64,000 bases of DNA from CBDCWQ01 sp965223435 (lineage in GTDB: Bacteria > Myxococcota > Kuafuiibacteriia > Kuafuiibacteriales > Kuafuiibacteriaceae). The notes below the pieces were generated by a model. That model was given only the letters and a program-made list of their open reading frames with translations, was not told where the DNA came from and made no database searches. Numbering within the stretch: the first letter of the stretch is position 1; each line of letters starts with the position of its first letter. A program made the position numbers and the translations under genes. This document shows, piece after piece, positions 42,353 to 52,272 of this stretch. Where the stretch lies: the NCBI GenBank assembly GCA_965223435.1, contig CBDCWQ010000023.1, positions 1,364,001 to 1,428,000 on the forward strand, given 5' to 3'.

Positions 42353-45300
42353 TCAAAAACCGTCAGATTCTTGCGCAGGACCGATTTCTATCCAGGACTT
42401 GGCTTCGTCTTCTCCTTCTTGAGCCTCGTCGTCGCTTTCTGTCACTTTCACGACCATATGGTCCCAGTCATACGGGGCCTTGAGGCCGTGTTGCATGGCG
42501 GCGATGAGGTCCGCGACCAACTCAGGCGTGAATCCACTCCGGTCACCGGAAGTGTGAACGAGCATGCGGAACTCGGCCCAACGCGCTGGCGGTGGGAGGA
42601 ATTCGGTCGGAGGCTCGGACTCCCATTCGAGAGACACTTTTGCGGCCGTGCTGGGGTGGATGTCTAGTCCGCGTAACCGGTCGCCCTGCCATCTCGGCGA
42701 AATGTTTTGCTCGCCCGGGAACAGATTTTGTACCCACGGATGCAGACTCTTTAACAAAAACCGATCCGGAGTCGAACCGTTTTCGGTGACGGGCTGAAAC
42801 GGGATGGCGACGTCCCGTGGGAGGATACGGTCTTCGTCCAGGACAATCCGTGGCTTGTACTGCCCGTAGAAGAGGGTGACGCGTTCGCCGGCGCGGCCAA
42901 AAACTTCGACGCGGTCCAACATGACCACCGACGGGTGCGGGCGCCGGTAAAGAACCACCTTGTGGATGTCCATGGATTGGCCCAGCTCCAGCCCGATCCA
43001 GTAGGCAAACCACCGAAACCACTCGATGGGGGTTTCGCCGTCTTTGTTGGGGAAGAGGAGCGGGGCGTCCATGTTGAGGTTGGCGCGGTTGGTGACCAAA
43101 TGTCCCACCTCAGGCTCGAACCCGGCGTTTGGTGTGCGGTCTCGCAAAAACGGCAATGCGTGTTGTTTGAGCCACCAGTCGTTCGCGGGTGAAGAGCGAA
43201 GATTGTAGGCTGCAAGCACGTGACCGCCATGCCTGGTTCTGAAGAGGATATGATGGATTTTGTCGCTGGAGGCCTCCGAAATGGCGATCGGATTGCTTTC
43301 AAGAACGACCTTGGATTCGAGTGCTTTTTTCAGGCCGTCGATGACTCGACTCCGATGAACTTGCTGCACCAACGGGTCGGTATCCTCGGGCATGTCCAGG
43401 ACTTCAATGTCCGATAAGTCTACGCCGGTGTCATTGTACACGATGGCGCCTTTGTGGACCCGGATGCCTTCCTTCAAAATAAGATCGAGTTTTGCTTCGG
43501 CGGCCTGCCGTTGGCTCGTGGGCTCGGTGGTCTTGTCGCCCTGTCGGCGATATTCGATGACCAGCTGCTTGTCGTCGGCAAAAGAAATCGTGACTTCCTG
43601 TTCGGTGGAGTATGCGTAGGGTGGAAAGCGGAGCGCCAGCGGGCGTTCCAACGGGCGCGCCTTCACCACGTAACGCCCGTCCGTCTTTTGGACGTTGTGA
43701 TCGGCGTCTAAATGCGTGCGAATCCAATTCTGGAAATCTTCTTCGAAGAACGAGCGCTGCCCAACGATCGGCAGCGGAATGATGTCCTTTTCGTCGAGAA
43801 GAACGGACGTTGTGTTTTCCTTGATGCGGCCGGTGCGGTGATCGCTTGGTGTCTTCGGTTGGTTCGGTTCGAACTGTTGTGCCCGCTGTGCCGCCAGCCG
43901 TTCTCCGGAATCCCGCAGAAGTTGTTTGGTCGATTCGGGAGCGGTTCGTTCGAAGTCTGCTTTTTGCTCGCTGGACAGAGCCTGAAAGCTCGCCACGCGA
44001 CTGTGGTCGAATCCTCCGCGGAAGTGGTAACCGCCAAGGGCCTCGTCCCAATACAACGGTGGCTGAATGTCCTGCGTAGCCGCTTTCCAGTGGACGTTGA
44101 GAAAATCGGTTCGGCCCACATCCACTTGTAAGAGATACTCCAAGACGATGCGTTGACCGCCTCCGGGCACCGCAAACTCTTCGACGACTTGGGCGACGAA
44201 TTCTTCCGCGTGTAGGCCGTGCTGCTGAAGCCATGACGCGATTTCGGGATAGAGTTCAGTCTTGACGTATCGGTCAAAAGCGTCGGCCAGCTGAGGGTCC
44301 AAGGGCATGAACTTGGCCAAGAGCCAGTCCAAGCTCCCACGGGGGAGCTCGAGCGAGCTTGAAACCCATGGAAGGATCGTGCTGGGGAGCTTGGGCGGCA
44401 GATCGGCCTCCTCGAGGGCCGTTGACAGGGCTTTTTGGAGCTTAGGCTCGAGTACAATCGGCGTTCTCTCAAAGGTCTTCGGATCGAAGCCCTCGGGAGG
44501 CGATTTGGCGTGGGGGTTGCTCGGCAGGGTGAAGTATGGGTCTTGCGGCGGCGTTCGCACCCCGGGTCCGGTGCCGTTTCCCTCACCTGCGGCCGCCTTT
44601 TTTGCGTGGGTCTCCGCCGCAAAACGGTCGAAGCTCGAGAGAATGGCGAGCTCGACGATATAGAGCCAATGGGCACGGAACGCCTCTGGGAGGTGTTGGC
44701 TTATTTCTTGTGCGCCCTGCCGGAAGGCGTGGTTTTCTAGAAAGGCTTCCATGATTTCTGAGCGTGGACGGGCGCTATCCAGGGCGTAGACCGGCCACAA
44801 GCTTTGGTTGCTCGCCGGCAGGATCTTGAAATTTCCGAACAGCGGATCGTCAAAGCCCTGCCACTCGAGTTGGATGTAGTAAATCTTGTCGGGATCGAAG
44901 GTGATCGAAGGGTTGGACAGCGGATTCTCGAGGGAGGGGCCTGCGGCATAAAGGAGCACGTTGGCTCTCAGGTCTTCTTCTGGTCGCAGATGGGCCTCCA
45001 GCGGCTGCTGGGTGGCTTGCCGGTCTTCGACAAATCCGACGAGGTTCCAGTACTCGGCAGGGGGAGGCTCCGGCTCGGCAAAGATGGTCTCAAGCCCCAC
45101 GTCGACGCTCCCCAGCGTGGCCAGGTAGCCAAAGCTTGTGCTTCCCACGATCACCAAGGCGCCAAGTTCGGCCGGGAGTCCGAGCACGTTCTCTAAGGTG
45201 TTCCGGAGCTGGGTACCCAACCTCGAGGTCGATTTTCCGAAGGTGCGAAGCAGGGGCTGAAGGGCAGCGCCGGTTCGTTCTTGTTGGATAAGCAGGTTTT

Positions 45301-48300
45301 CGCTGGCATCTGTCAGTTCTGCGACGGAGTTTTCGAATGTTTCTTGGGCCTGAGAAACTGCGTGGTGGAGTTCGGGCGGTGTTAGGCTGGGCGCCAAGCC
45401 TGCCCGCCAGGCGCTTTGGGTTGTCTCGTCTAGACCCAGGCCTTGGGTCAGCGCCATGAATTCCGATTCGGCCATCACGCCGGTCCGAAGAGCGCGGTGC
45501 ATGCTCGCCGTGAAACCGGTGCGGTTCGGGCCCGAGATCCCCGCCAAGTCTGCGAACACCGACAGCTCTCCGCCCGCAAGCCGATTGATCTGTTGCCGCA
45601 AGAACCGCGCCTGGGCTGCGGGCGTTGCCGCCAGAGGAAATTCTGGTGCCCGGACGGTGCGACCACCGATACGAAAGGTGATGTGTTCGCGGCGCTCGAA
45701 AGCCAGCGCCTCACGGAGCTCCAACGCGCCTCCCGTCCAGTAGATCCAGGACGCTGGATTGAAGACCTGAATGGGATCGAGATTGCCGAGGTCAACATGA
45801 ATTTCGGTTGGCGCACCCTTGGCTTCATCCACCAGAACCTGGGCCAACTGCCGGGCCGCGTCTGTCCTCCGTTTTTGGAGCGCTTCTTGAAGGTCGACGA
45901 CCGAAGCGTCTTCGGAGAGCGCCCAAGGGGTGATGCTTTGGTTGGCTTGCGCCGACTCCACCCCAGGACCGCCAAAGCCTGCATGGTGGTAGGACGACGG
46001 CTCGGCCAGATGTTCAACAAGCGCCCAAACCGCAGACGGATCCAGCGATGCGCGGGTGGCGCTGAACCCCGCGACGTTGCCGCGGGCTGCGAAGAGTTCC
46101 TTGGCCATCCGCTCAGCGGTGTTGCAGTCGAAGCCGAGGCTGTCCTCAAGAGAAATGGATCCCTGATGAAGAAGCAGCTGCCCACCGCACAACGCGTGAC
46201 CGAGCTGGTGCTGGAGCGCGCGCACTTCGTCCGAACCGACGAGCGGGGCTTGTGTCTTGAAGATGAGGTCATGGGCTTTTTGGAGGCGAATCAGTTCAAG
46301 AACCAATGCATCGAAGCGATCGGGGCTTACTTTTGAGGAAAGCAGTGCCAAGAAGGTATCCAAGCTTCGCCGCGCCAGTTCATTTCGGGCAAACGTGGCG
46401 TGCTCAGGCGGAAACGGTGCGCGTTCGGTCTCTGCCGGTGTTTGCTCCAGGAGGGGCGCGCCTTGAACGCCGAGCACACCACGAGGATGCGCTCCCAGCA
46501 TTTCGCCGAGCGCTTGGGTGGTATGGCCTCTTTCCCCGGATACCAACCCGACGAGGCCCAGTTCCGCTTGCCGGGGATCGATTGCCGCGACCGCGCGTGC
46601 GGCCAGAAACCAGGGTGCGGTCAGCCAAGTTGAGGGGGAGGGCGTGCCGGATGCCGGGTCTGTCCCGGGCAAGGGTCCGGGCCATGCCGTTTCTGGGTCT
46701 TGGTACCGGGCGATTTCAAGCAGTGCGAGGGCCTCGGGCCCGCGTCCGGTGGCCGCGGCATACAGCACACAGGCTCCAAGGTCGGTCAGGCCCGGCTCGC
46801 CGAGGGCGGCCGAGCTTGGCCGGTCCAAGGCGCACTGGGTGTCGAGTGAGAGCGCAAGCCCAAGGGCGCGATCCAGCCAAGATGGGCTCCGAGGCGCCTC
46901 ACTCAGCACGAGGGCAGCGAGGTCCAGGGCAAAAAACGCGGCGACGTTGTTGCGGATCTGCGAGATGGACGCCGTAGGCGGCTGGTTGAACCCAAACCCG
47001 CCCAAGCTTGGCAGATCTTGGCCATGAAGATCGATCAGCGACGAAAGGCCCAAAGAAACAGTGTTCTCAATTGCGCCTCTGTGCACGGTGTCTGGGTACT
47101 GGCGAAGGAACCAGATCAGCGCGTAGTGGCCCAGCATTTGGGTTTCGATGCCTCCGGGATCAGAGGACGCTTCGGTCCCGGGCTGGAAGCTTGATGGGAA
47201 GAGGTGTCCCTCGAGGTCTTCGGGGTCCCCCTCGGTTCGCATGGAGAGGAGCCCTTGGGCCCACGCTTCTGCCCGAGCATGGTCCCGGCGGTTGGTGGCC
47301 ACCAAAAGCGCAAGGGCTTGGTCTTCGAGCAAAGTGCGCGGACCTCCTTCGGGGCCCTCTGCTTCTTCAGAGGCAACCCACGCCACCGGCCCATCGCCGA
47401 CGCCGTTCGACAATGCCTGATAACGCGCGTTGAGATCTTGAGCCAGGGCCGAGGTCTTTGGATCGCGGGCGTAGGGTTTGAGGGGCCGGTCGAGGTCTTC
47501 TTCAGGGGCGTTTATGTGCTCGAAGACATCGATGAACCACACCACCGACGTGCTTGACGGCAGCCTTGCCGAGAGGTCCTGGATGCGGCGACTGGAGTAT
47601 ACAAAGCCGTGGTCCTGCACGAAGGCCTGGGCCCCGGCCCACAAGTCCCGTGCTTCGCGTTGGAACGCTGAGGCCCGCGGGTGATCGGGCTGGGCCCGGG
47701 CGAAGGTGTTCAGCCCCTGGATGAGGCCCATCGTGGCCTCCAGGTGGTACGACGAACTCTGGAGTTGACTGGGCTCGATGTACGGATCGCGAAACGCGTT
47801 CTGAAAGTAGTGGGTCCCGCGATAGGTTTTCTCAGGCGGGCAATGGCCACGCTCCGGCGCGCAGGCCGAACCATCGAAACGCAAGTCTTTGATAAATGCC
47901 AGTGAGGTGTACTCGAGACACTGCGCCAATCGCTGGGTGTACGGCGACGAAGGCCCGCCCGTGGTTTCGGCCAGGACCTCGTAGTTCACCGATAAGGAAA
48001 GCCAACTACAGTTGTCGATGGCGCTGTGTGAGCTCTGATGCAAGCGGTACGTGCCTGGCGACACTTCTTCGAGGGTGCCGCCCGTGATCACCCGACCGAG
48101 ATCCTCGGATTCAAGCGCCCGGACCAAGCCTTGCTCTTGGGCCAGCCGTTGTTGCTGTTGCGCCTCGGTCTCTCGGGAGGGCGCGTCGGCTGCCCGCATT
48201 GTGGCCAGCGCGTCCCGGAATTCAGCTTTCCAGCCCTCAGCGTCCCAAAGTCCGTAGAAAATGCCATCTCGAAGTGCGTCGCGCCACTGTTCGAGAGTGT

Positions 48301-51300
48301 CTCGCTTCACGCGCGTGAGGGCCAGGCCATCAAAGTTCACGAGGGCATGGTTGAGAACGCTCAGAACATCGAGGTTGTGCTCCGTCACCACGTTTTCGGC
48401 TTGGACGCGTTTTTTGATGGCCCGCCATTCCGCCTCTTGTCCTTCGTCCAAGGCGTAGGTCTTCCACGCAGGGTTTTTAGGGTCGTGGTGGGTGCAGGTT
48501 CCGTTGTTTGAAGCGCTGCACACCCGGATGTGGGTAGGGGCAAAGGAGCGGTATCCGATGGCATCGAGGACACTGTAGTAGGCCCACCGTTCGTTTGGGT
48601 CGTTGGTGATGTGACGACCGTCTTCGGTGGTGAGTTTCCAAGGTGTGGATGCGAATTGGAGGCCCTGGGTGGTCCAGCCAGCGGTCACGACGTCGGCCGG
48701 ACGCCCGTCCTCGAGGGCCACGCTCCTTCGGTGGTCTTGGAGGCCAACGAGGGCATCTTCGTAACATGTGCGGACTTCGTTCTTGAGGTCTTCGGGGGCG
48801 TGCCGATAGGCGTTGGAACGGATGAATACGCCCAACCCCTGAATGGCCCACGCACTCGCGCCGGTGACCAACCTTGCGTCCTCCCAGTTGTCTTCGAGTG
48901 TGTTCCAAGAGAATGGCCAACCCAAGATGACCTGGCGAGCCTGGTCGCGCACCGCATGCTGGCACAGGTAACGCGCCATCCCCTGTGCCTCTTTTTGGTG
49001 GTCCACGCCCGGTTTTCGAGCGAGCTGGGCCAACGCAATGCCCTGGGTGTACGCCCACACCCGTTCGAAACGGGCCAGGTAATGGGCGTCGCGTTCATCA
49101 GGAGAAGGTGACTCGGCGGTGCTCGGGCTGTCGCCGGAACCGGGGGCCAGGTACTCGACTTGATAGTAGAGCCCGCCGGGGCCGAGCGCGCCCTCCTCGC
49201 TCCGGAGGAGTGTACGACGAAGGGTCTCTGCCCGGTATTGGTTCCCGGCCGCGTTGTCGGCCCTGGCGAGGTCGATGTCGTGGGCGGCGTTTGCCGCCAG
49301 GTCCGCCGGCTGCAGAGCGGCTGCGGCCCCTACGGAAAACGGAGCTTGGGGAGACGCCGTCGGGTCGACGGTGACGGCCTTGGAGGGGGGGGACTCCCAG
49401 ATCTCACCGTGCGCGTTTTCGAACACCGTGGTGACGGCGTAGCGGACTGATGCGCCGTTTTTCGGCGCCTCTTCTTCATAGGTCTCTTCGGCATGGGTTT
49501 GCGCGACGAGGGTGTCGTTCCGGTAAATGTGGTACGTGAACGCGAGGCCCTCTGGCACCCTCTGGCCGTTGGCAAACAGCGGCGGTTTTGGCCACTGAAG
49601 GCGGACGCGCTCGCCCAGCGGGGTCAGCGACACCGGGCTCGGGGCGGTGGGCTCCGCGCTTTCGCTCAGATTTTCGGCAAAAAGAAGCTCTACCCTTCGT
49701 TCGGTGGTGTGCCCCGCTTGGTCTGTGGCGCGAAACAAAAACCCATTGAGGCCCTTATCGAGGGTGACCGGGAGCGCAAAAAAACCGTTGGAGGTGGTCA
49801 CCGTGTCTGCGGTCCCGGACTCTCGATGGACCATCAGGTGGTGTGGATGTTTTTCCGAAAGAACCCCCTGGATGACTGCGGTTTGGGTGTAGACCGTCCT
49901 TATTTCCGCACCCGAAAACACAATTGCGGGGGGAACATCATCGCGCGTGATGTGAACCTCCGTTCGCGTTTTTTGGCCCAGTTGATCTCGGGCGACGATC
50001 TCGACCGTCGTTTCGTCCGCGTTCACGCGAATGGGGTGTTGAAACCGGCCTTCGGTGTGTGGGATCACGACCCCATTGAGCGCGACGCTCGCAAGATCGG
50101 TGTCGTCGGCGTGTCCGCTCACGATAAACCGACCGCTTTGGGCCACCACCGAGGGTCCTTGCGGCGTGTGGACCGATAGGATGGGCGCCCGCCCGCCCGA
50201 GGTTTTGGCGGGTGGCCCGCCAACGTGGGCGTCGTCTTCTGCCTGATTGTTGGGCAGCACAACCACGCCGTGCTTGTCTCGGAGAACTGCGTTTTGGATG
50301 GTGCTTCGGTGGCCCGCCTTGTCTTGGGCGACGAGCACCATGGTGGACTCTCCCATGGGCAGGTCTGAAGTGGCGTAGTCCTCGGTCCAGATGGGGACGG
50401 GAGGGAGGGGTTCGCCGTTGAGCTCGAATGTCCACAGGTGGTCTTCGACCACCTCGGCCCGGACCCGAAGCGTATCCTCATCCGCGAGGCTGAGGTCCAA
50501 CGAGAGCTTGGGGGCCTCGGTATCGCGCACGATCACCCGAGTTTCTTGCTGGGTGTCCGTGGCACTCGTAGCGACGAGATCCACGAGGTTTTCGCCGGGC
50601 TCGAGGTCGATGGTCCACGCGAAACGCGCGCCCTCGGTCTCCATCTCGATGCCATTGACATAAACTTCAACCGGCGACGCGCTTTGAATCTCGCCGCGGA
50701 CGTCGAAAGTGCGCGCGGGGGTGTAGCTTCGTGCTCCGCGCGGCTGAAAGAGCCAAAACCGCGGCCGGCCTGAAGGTTCGCCCTCGACTGAGGCCAGCCG
50801 AGGTGCGGGGGCTTGCACGTGTACCCAGTAGGTTTCGCTCGGGTCCAGCGGAGGACCGAGCGGCACGGCTACGTACGACTGCAGGGGGGCGTCCCATCGG
50901 ATGACCCGGTCGACGCCGGGGTCGACGTTGCCCGCGGTTTGGGTGACCAAGTGCCATCCTGCGCGGTCCATGGCCCCCACATCTTGAGACTCCACGCGTG
51001 CCTCGCCGATCGGTTCGTTTTGTTCGGACGCCCTTTGGGGCGGAAGGGTTAGGGTGAGCGCCTTGCTGGACCGGAGCCAATAGCTGGCTTGGGGCCCGAG
51101 GATGGGGTGACTGGATGGGACAGCTGGGCTCGCTGGGGCCTCAAGAGACGACGCCGGCCAAACTTCGATGCCGTGCGCGATGAGGGTGTCCCGGATGGCG
51201 CCCTCGGAATCTGGGGAAAAAGACTTGAGGTTCCATCCCGGCGACAAGGAGATGCGCCCATCTTGGGCCCTTGCGGGAGGACCGCCGATGGCAGCCATGG

Positions 51301-51349
51301 ATAGGGACAGCAGGCACGGGACAAGAAATCGATTGCGACAAGATCGCAT
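42353..51349 (-). CDS. Giant exported multidomain protein of about 2998 residues, function unknown
   Basis: ATG 51349 has GAGGAG at 8 bases and starts a clean signal peptide (MRSCRNRFLVPCLLSLSMAA...ARA). Residues about 30-190 hold two copies of a 'SPGWNL/AGWHLV' beta module. About 200-560: Ig-like repeats (VYVNGIEMETEGARFAWTI, VALNGVVIPHTEGRF). About 580-680: a fibronectin III-like domain (RLQWPKPPLFANG). About 690-1650: helical repeats resembling alpha/alpha toroids (VILGWPFSWNTLEDNWEDARL, VVTAGWTTQGLQ, SSSYHLEATMGLIQGLNTF). One hydrophobic stretch, LGALVIVGSTSFGYLATLG, lies near 2070. The C-terminal third has no recognised domain. No catalytic motif is certain. Confidence 0.8.
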   Translation of the reverse strand: MRSCRNRFLVPCLLSLSMAAIGGPPARAQDGRISLSPGWNLKSFSPDSEGAIRDTLIAHGIEVWPASSLEAPASPAVPSSHPILGPQASYWLRSSKALTLTLPPQRASEQNEPIGEARVESQDVGAMDRAGWHLVTQTAGNVDPGVDRVIRWDAPLQSYVAVPLGPPLDPSETYWVHVQAPAPRLASVEGEPSGRPRFWLFQPRGARSYTPARTFDVRGEIQSASPVEVYVNGIEMETEGARFAWTIDLEPGENLVDLVATSATDTQQETRVIVRDTEAPKLSLDLSLADEDTLRVRAEVVEDHLWTFELNGEPLPPVPIWTEDYATSDLPMGESTMVLVAQDKAGHRSTIQNAVLRDKHGVVVLPNNQAEDDAHVGGPPAKTSGGRAPILSVHTPQGPSVVAQSGRFIVSGHADDTDLASVALNGVVIPHTEGRFQHPIRVNADETTVEIVARDQLGQKTRTEVHITRDDVPPAIVFSGAEIRTVYTQTAVIQGVLSEKHPHHLMVHRESGTADTVTTSNGFFALPVTLDKGLNGFLFRATDQAGHTTERRVELLFAENLSESAEPTAPSPVSLTPLGERVRLQWPKPPLFANGQRVPEGLAFTYHIYRNDTLVAQTHAEETYEEEAPKNGASVRYAVTTVFENAHGEIWESPPSKAVTVDPTASPQAPFSVGAAAALQPADLAANAAHDIDLARADNAAGNQYRAETLRRTLLRSEEGALGPGGLYYQVEYLAPGSGDSPSTAESPSPDERDAHYLARFERVWAYTQGIALAQLARKPGVDHQKEAQGMARYLCQHAVRDQARQVILGWPFSWNTLEDNWEDARLVTGASAWAIQGLGVFIRSNAYRHAPEDLKNEVRTCYEDALVGLQDHRRSVALEDGRPADVVTAGWTTQGLQFASTPWKLTTEDGRHITNDPNERWAYYSVLDAIGYRSFAPTHIRVCSASNNGTCTHHDPKNPAWKTYALDEGQEAEWRAIKKRVQAENVVTEHNLDVLSVLNHALVNFDGLALTRVKRDTLEQWRDALRDGIFYGLWDAEGWKAEFRDALATMRAADAPSRETEAQQQQRLAQEQGLVRALESEDLGRVITGGTLEEVSPGTYRLHQSSHSAIDNCSWLSLSVNYEVLAETTGGPSSPYTQRLAQCLEYTSLAFIKDLRFDGSACAPERGHCPPEKTYRGTHYFQNAFRDPYIEPSQLQSSSYHLEATMGLIQGLNTFARAQPDHPRASAFQREARDLWAGAQAFVQDHGFVYSSRRIQDLSARLPSSTSVVWFIDVFEHINAPEEDLDRPLKPYARDPKTSALAQDLNARYQALSNGVGDGPVAWVASEEAEGPEGGPRTLLEDQALALLVATNRRDHARAEAWAQGLLSMRTEGDPEDLEGHLFPSSFQPGTEASSDPGGIETQMLGHYALIWFLRQYPDTVHRGAIENTVSLGLSSLIDLHGQDLPSLGGFGFNQPPTASISQIRNNVAAFFALDLAALVLSEAPRSPSWLDRALGLALSLDTQCALDRPSSAALGEPGLTDLGACVLYAAATGRGPEALALLEIARYQDPETAWPGPLPGTDPASGTPSPSTWLTAPWFLAARAVAAIDPRQAELGLVGLVSGERGHTTQALGEMLGAHPRGVLGVQGAPLLEQTPAETERAPFPPEHATFARNELARRSLDTFLALLSSKVSPDRFDALVLELIRLQKAHDLIFKTQAPLVGSDEVRALQHQLGHALCGGQLLLHQGSISLEDSLGFDCNTAERMAKELFAARGNVAGFSATRASLDPSAVWALVEHLAEPSSYHHAGFGGPGVESAQANQSITPWALSEDASVVDLQEALQKRRTDAARQLAQVLVDEAKGAPTEIHVDLGNLDPIQVFNPASWIYWTGGALELREALAFERREHITFRIGGRTVRAPEFPLAATPAAQARFLRQQINRLAGGELSVFADLAGISGPNRTGFTASMHRALRTGVMAESEFMALTQGLGLDETTQSAWRAGLAPSLTPPELHHAVSQAQETFENSVAELTDASENLLIQQERTGAALQPLLRTFGKSTSRLGTQLRNTLENVLGLPAELGALVIVGSTSFGYLATLGSVDVGLETIFAEPEPPPAEYWNLVGFVEDRQATQQPLEAHLRPEEDLRANVLLYAAGPSLENPLSNPSITFDPDKIYYIQLEWQGFDDPLFGNFKILPASNQSLWPVYALDSARPRSEIMEAFLENHAFRQGAQEISQHLPEAFRAHWLYIVELAILSSFDRFAAETHAKKAAAGEGNGTGPGVRTPPQDPYFTLPSNPHAKSPPEGFDPKTFERTPIVLEPKLQKALSTALEEADLPPKLPSTILPWVSSSLELPRGSLDWLLAKFMPLDPQLADAFDRYVKTELYPEIASWLQQHGLHAEEFVAQVVEEFAVPGGGQRIVLEYLLQVDVGRTDFLNVHWKAATQDIQPPLYWDEALGGYHFRGGFDHSRVASFQALSSEQKADFERTAPESTKQLLRDSGERLAAQRAQQFEPNQPKTPSDHRTGRIKENTTSVLLDEKDIIPLPIVGQRSFFEEDFQNWIRTHLDADHNVQKTDGRYVVKARPLERPLALRFPPYAYSTEQEVTISFADDKQLVIEYRRQGDKTTEPTSQRQAAEAKLDLILKEGIRVHKGAIVYNDTGVDLSDIEVLDMPEDTDPLVQQVHRSRVIDGLKKALESKVVLESNPIAISEASSDKIHHILFRTRHGGHVLAAYNLRSSPANDWWLKQHALPFLRDRTPNAGFEPEVGHLVTNRANLNMDAPLLFPNKDGETPIEWFRWFAYWIGLELGQSMDIHKVVLYRRPHPSVVMLDRVEVFGRAGERVTLFYGQYKPRIVLDEDRILPRDVAIPFQPVTENGSTPDRFLLKSLHPWVQNLFPGEQNISPRWQGDRLRGLDIHPSTAAKVSLEWESEPPTEFLPPPARWAEFRMLVHTSGDRSGFTPELVADLIAAMQHGLKAPYDWDHMVVKVTESDDEAQEGEDEAKSWIEIGPAQESDGF

Positions 51350-52272
51350 AAGAAGAGCTCCTCTCGAGGGCAAGCGAACGAGTTCGGTCACCAAAAAGAA
51401 GGGGGATAAAGACCAGCAAGGTCTGGGTTGTTGTTGTATGGCGGTGCCCGGTGAAAAAACGGGAAGCCTAAAGGAACGAAGATCTCGTCACCGACATGTG
51501 CCTGGGTGCGGTACGCCCCCACGTTGCCGCATAAGCAGATGCGCTTGACATAGCTTCCGTTCTAAAGGCCAAAAAACCGTCTGGCCGGAACACGCGAGCG
51601 CATCTAAGTTTTTACGAGCAGCACCAGATCTCCCCCCCTTGATCCAATGAAATCCGCAGACTTTTGGTCTTGTTTTCTTTTTGTCGGGCCCCGCAAGCGG
51701 GCGCTCTCGATAAGCGGGCGAATGCGAACCGACTGTGTCGTTCCTTGTCAATTGGGGGCGAGCCGATCTGTGTCAGGGTTTACTCCTGTATCGCCAAAAG
51801 GGGCTGGCCCAAAGAGGTCGGTGGAGCATCCGATTGAGGTTCGATACGGGGCCGGTTCGGAGGCGAACCCGTGCCCATTGGAGGTGTGCAGCTCCGATTG
51901 CGCTCAAGCTTGAGGCGTCGGGACGGCCCCGGAATCGTGCGCTTTTGACAGGTCGCGCCCTCACGGCCACCGTTTCGCGGCGATCGAGCCTAAAAAACAA
52001 GGGGTTTGTCGCAGTTTTGGGGTTCTCGACGAAAGATGGAAGATCGGGGCATCTTTCGCAAAAATGCGTTGACAAGGCCATGTGCGATCATGTCGGATGC
52101 CTGCTCGCCGAGGGACATGGCGAAGGCAAGTTAGCCTGCCGTGTGTCTCGAGCAGAACCATGTTCGTCAGCATGGGGTTGGAAGGGTCGAGGGGGATCAT
52201 ATGCAGCCAGTCACTGGAGCAAGAGATCACTCGAACTTTGGCCTTCGGTGCTGAGCGGACGAGAGGGATACC
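51350..52272. other. 923-bp stretch without a supported gene
   Basis: Divergent region between the giant protein and a lipoprotein gene. Reading frames present are short, lack good starts and have no recognisable products. Two exact TTGACA hexamers occur (about 51545 and 52070), neither with a convincing -10 box. A small GGTTCG/CGAACC pairing lies near 51855. It may hold long leaders, a small RNA or a decayed gene. Confidence 0.45.
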
